Made by a program: the position numbers and the translations under genes. From an uncultured Ruminococcus sp. (lineage in GTDB: Bacteria; Bacillota; Clostridia; Oscillospirales; Ruminococcaceae), in NCBI GenBank assembly GCA_937901485.1, contig CALGTT010000128.1, forward strand, positions 1-6,537: a DNA stretch of 6,537 nucleotides. The letters are read 5' to 3'. This document shows positions 5,254 through 6,537 of the stretch, in pieces. The notes under the pieces are model-generated. The model did not search any database and had not been told where the DNA came from. It saw nothing but the letters and a program-made list of their open reading frames with translations. The first letter of the stretch is position 1; each line of letters begins with the position of its first letter.

Positions 5254-6500
5254 GCTAAACTCATTGCCACAAAGCTCTCCTCCGCGTTTCCGCACAGGAT
5301 CGTGGAAACAAAATACCGCATGTCATCCATCGCATGATCATGCTCCTTCTTCGGCACATCCCCCGCCGCGCTCGTATTCCAGCAGTACTGCGAAAATTCG
5401 CGCAGAATGTCCCCACACTCCGCACAAATGCGGATGCTGTCCGCCTGCAGTGCATCGCTCACCTGCCGTATGCCCGTCAATACGTCATTCTTTGCTTTCA
5501 GCACACGGAATCTCCCATGCTTTGCAATGCACGCAATGAAGCTTGCCGCGGACGGATCCACCACGACTGCCTCCACCGGAAGATCACCTGCCAGAGCCGC
5601 CAGCCCCGCATAATGCTCCTCATCCGTCCTTGAAATTCCCTCACGCCTTGCCGCATAATAATACTCCCGCACCCTGTACCACACGCCGTCCGATTCCCCC
5701 CACAGACCAGCAGAGGTCGGATTGACCGTGCCGTAATCGCATGAAATGACGTATCTCCGGCATTCCGGAGCTTTCTCGACCACATGCCGCACCTTGTCAA
5801 ACATCGGATAGACCAGCCCCTCGGAAACTGTCCACTTCCCCAGCACAAAGCGGTCATAGAACACGCCGCCATACATTCTCCGGTAACGCGCCTTCACACG
5901 CTCCGAAAGTGACGGGTTGTCGTCCATTGTGAAATGCAGATACAGCACACGCTTTTCCTCGCATTTCTGAATCCACTCGCGGTAGAACCAGTGGTACGGA
6001 TGCTCCGGATTGCAGTTGAACCAGAGCTTTGCCCGCGCCACCGAGCACCGCGCCAATGCCTGCTCAACAAAGGAACGCGGCATCAGAGCCGCTTCGTCAA
6101 ACAATACGCCGCACAGCGTCATGCCCTGGATCAACGCCGCCGAGCCTTCGTCCTTACCCCCGAATAAATAAAAGCGGTTCGTCCGTCCCATCGCCGAAAT
6201 ATCCACATAATGCCGGCTCTGGCAGACAATGCACACAAACCCCGTGTCCTCCAGCACCTGCAAAAGCGGCCGCACCAGATTGCGCTCCAGTGATGTGATG
6301 GTCTTGCCGCACACCGCAAACGTCCCCCGATCAAAGCTCGCCATCGCCCAGCAGACAAACCCCAGCGACATGCACAGCGTCTTGCCGCTTCGCACCGCGC
6401 CGTCACAGATGACCGCATCCTTCCCCCGATAGCACGGCATCGCCCACCAGCGCAGTGCAAGCCGCTGTTTCGCAGAAAATCGGCTAAACTGCATCGTCAT
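5247..6500 (-). CDS. Phage terminase large subunit (PBSX-like TerL)
   Basis: This is the ATP-driven DNA packaging motor and headful or site-specific nuclease that docks on the portal in the cytoplasm. The 417-residue product is full length for the PBSX-type family. The N-terminal ATPase domain has a Walker A motif DGAVRSGKT (residues 33-41), a Walker B strand ending in the acidic pair D135-E136, and a coupling motif FNCNPEHPYHWF (161-172). The C-terminal RNase H-like nuclease domain shows its three acidic sites: D255 in ISCDYG, D315 in VVVDPSAAS, and the DHAMDDMRYF segment (388-397). All key residues are intact. The start is ATG at 6500 or ATG at 6494, two codons later; a G-rich stretch at 6504-6508 suits the second ATG better. 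The protein is unusually rich in cysteine, with about 18 residues. The stop lies 5 bases before the preferred portal start. Family assignment is very secure; the exact start is not. Confidence 0.96.
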   Translation of the reverse strand: MTMQFSRFSAKQRLALRWWAMPCYRGKDAVICDGAVRSGKTLCMSLGFVCWAMASFDRGTFAVCGKTITSLERNLVRPLLQVLEDTGFVCIVCQSRHYVDISAMGRTNRFYLFGGKDEGSAALIQGMTLCGVLFDEAALMPRSFVEQALARCSVARAKLWFNCNPEHPYHWFYREWIQKCEEKRVLYLHFTMDDNPSLSERVKARYRRMYGGVFYDRFVLGKWTVSEGLVYPMFDKVRHVVEKAPECRRYVISCDYGTVNPTSAGLWGESDGVWYRVREYYYAARREGISRTDEEHYAGLAALAGDLPVEAVVVDPSAASFIACIAKHGRFRVLKAKNDVLTGIRQVSDALQADSIRICAECGDILREFSQYCWNTSAAGDVPKKEHDHAMDDMRYFVSTILCGNAEESFVAMSLAR

Positions 6501-6537
6501 CCGCCCCCGCCAGTGCCTCCAGCAGGCTTGCCGCCGC
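6484..6537 (-). CDS. C-terminal end of upstream gene, probably terminase small subunit (partial)
   Basis: Only the last 17 codons and a TAG stop are inside the window, and the gene runs off the right edge. The visible peptide is AAASLLEALAGADDDAV, an alanine/leucine-rich helix with an acidic tail. That ending is common in small terminase subunits, which recognise phage DNA and hand it to the large subunit. The frame overlaps the start of the large terminase gene by 17 bases (11 if the second ATG at 6494 is used), as expected of translationally coupled terminase genes. The identity rests almost entirely on this position. The open frame and stop are seen directly; the function is inference. Another small packaging gene, such as an HNH endonuclease end, cannot be excluded. 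Confidence 0.45.
   Translation of the reverse strand, partial: AAASLLEALAGADDDAV

Noticed and set aside
1..6537. CRISPR array, tRNA, integrase, att site or insertion sequence
   Set aside because: No regularly spaced direct repeats, tRNA-like cloverleaf, recombinase motifs or transposase frames were seen in the window.

Overview
The window is a compact block of phage structural genes, all on the minus strand and read from right to left. Nothing on the plus strand looks like a gene. The host is most likely a fairly GC-rich Gram-positive bacterium of the Firmicutes, plausibly of the Ruminococcaceae/Oscillospiraceae type. The grounds are strong AGGAGG-type ribosome binding sites in front of most genes, two well-supported TTG starts, PBSX-like terminase/portal/capsid proteins, and an A/T-rich palindromic repeat at the left edge that looks chromosomal. 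No ribosomal or marker gene is present, so this placement is inference.

In transcription order the layout is: the last 17 codons of an upstream gene, probably the small terminase subunit (6537-6484); large terminase (6500-5247); portal (5241-4096); major capsid protein (4082-3114); a prohead-protease-like protein with a helical C-terminal scaffold-like tail (3062-2229); a small helical head-tail connector-like protein (2194-1844); a possible tail-terminator-like protein (1832-1419); an unrecognised 133-residue beta-rich protein (1422-1021); and a baseplate/tail hub-like protein (1028-96). Genes overlap by a few bases or lie within about 50 bases of each other. No internal promoter or clear intrinsic terminator is visible, so the block is probably one transcript started beyond the right edge. 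The last 95 bases (1-95) hold no gene but carry three short inverted repeats.

The proteins make a coherent packaging and head-assembly set. The terminase cuts and pumps DNA through the portal into a shell of HK97-fold capsid protein, shaped and matured by the protease/scaffold protein and closed by the connector proteins. The terminase catalytic motifs are intact and no frameshift was seen in any gene.

Three things are unusual. The protease-like gene lies after the capsid gene instead of before it, and a cysteine/histidine cluster that looks like a zinc knuckle interrupts its protease-like domain. The usual long tail genes (tube, sheath, tape measure) are absent between the connector genes and the hub gene. 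The hub gene is followed directly by what looks like a host-type palindromic repeat. The block could therefore be a reduced or domesticated prophage, or a phage whose tail genes lie elsewhere.
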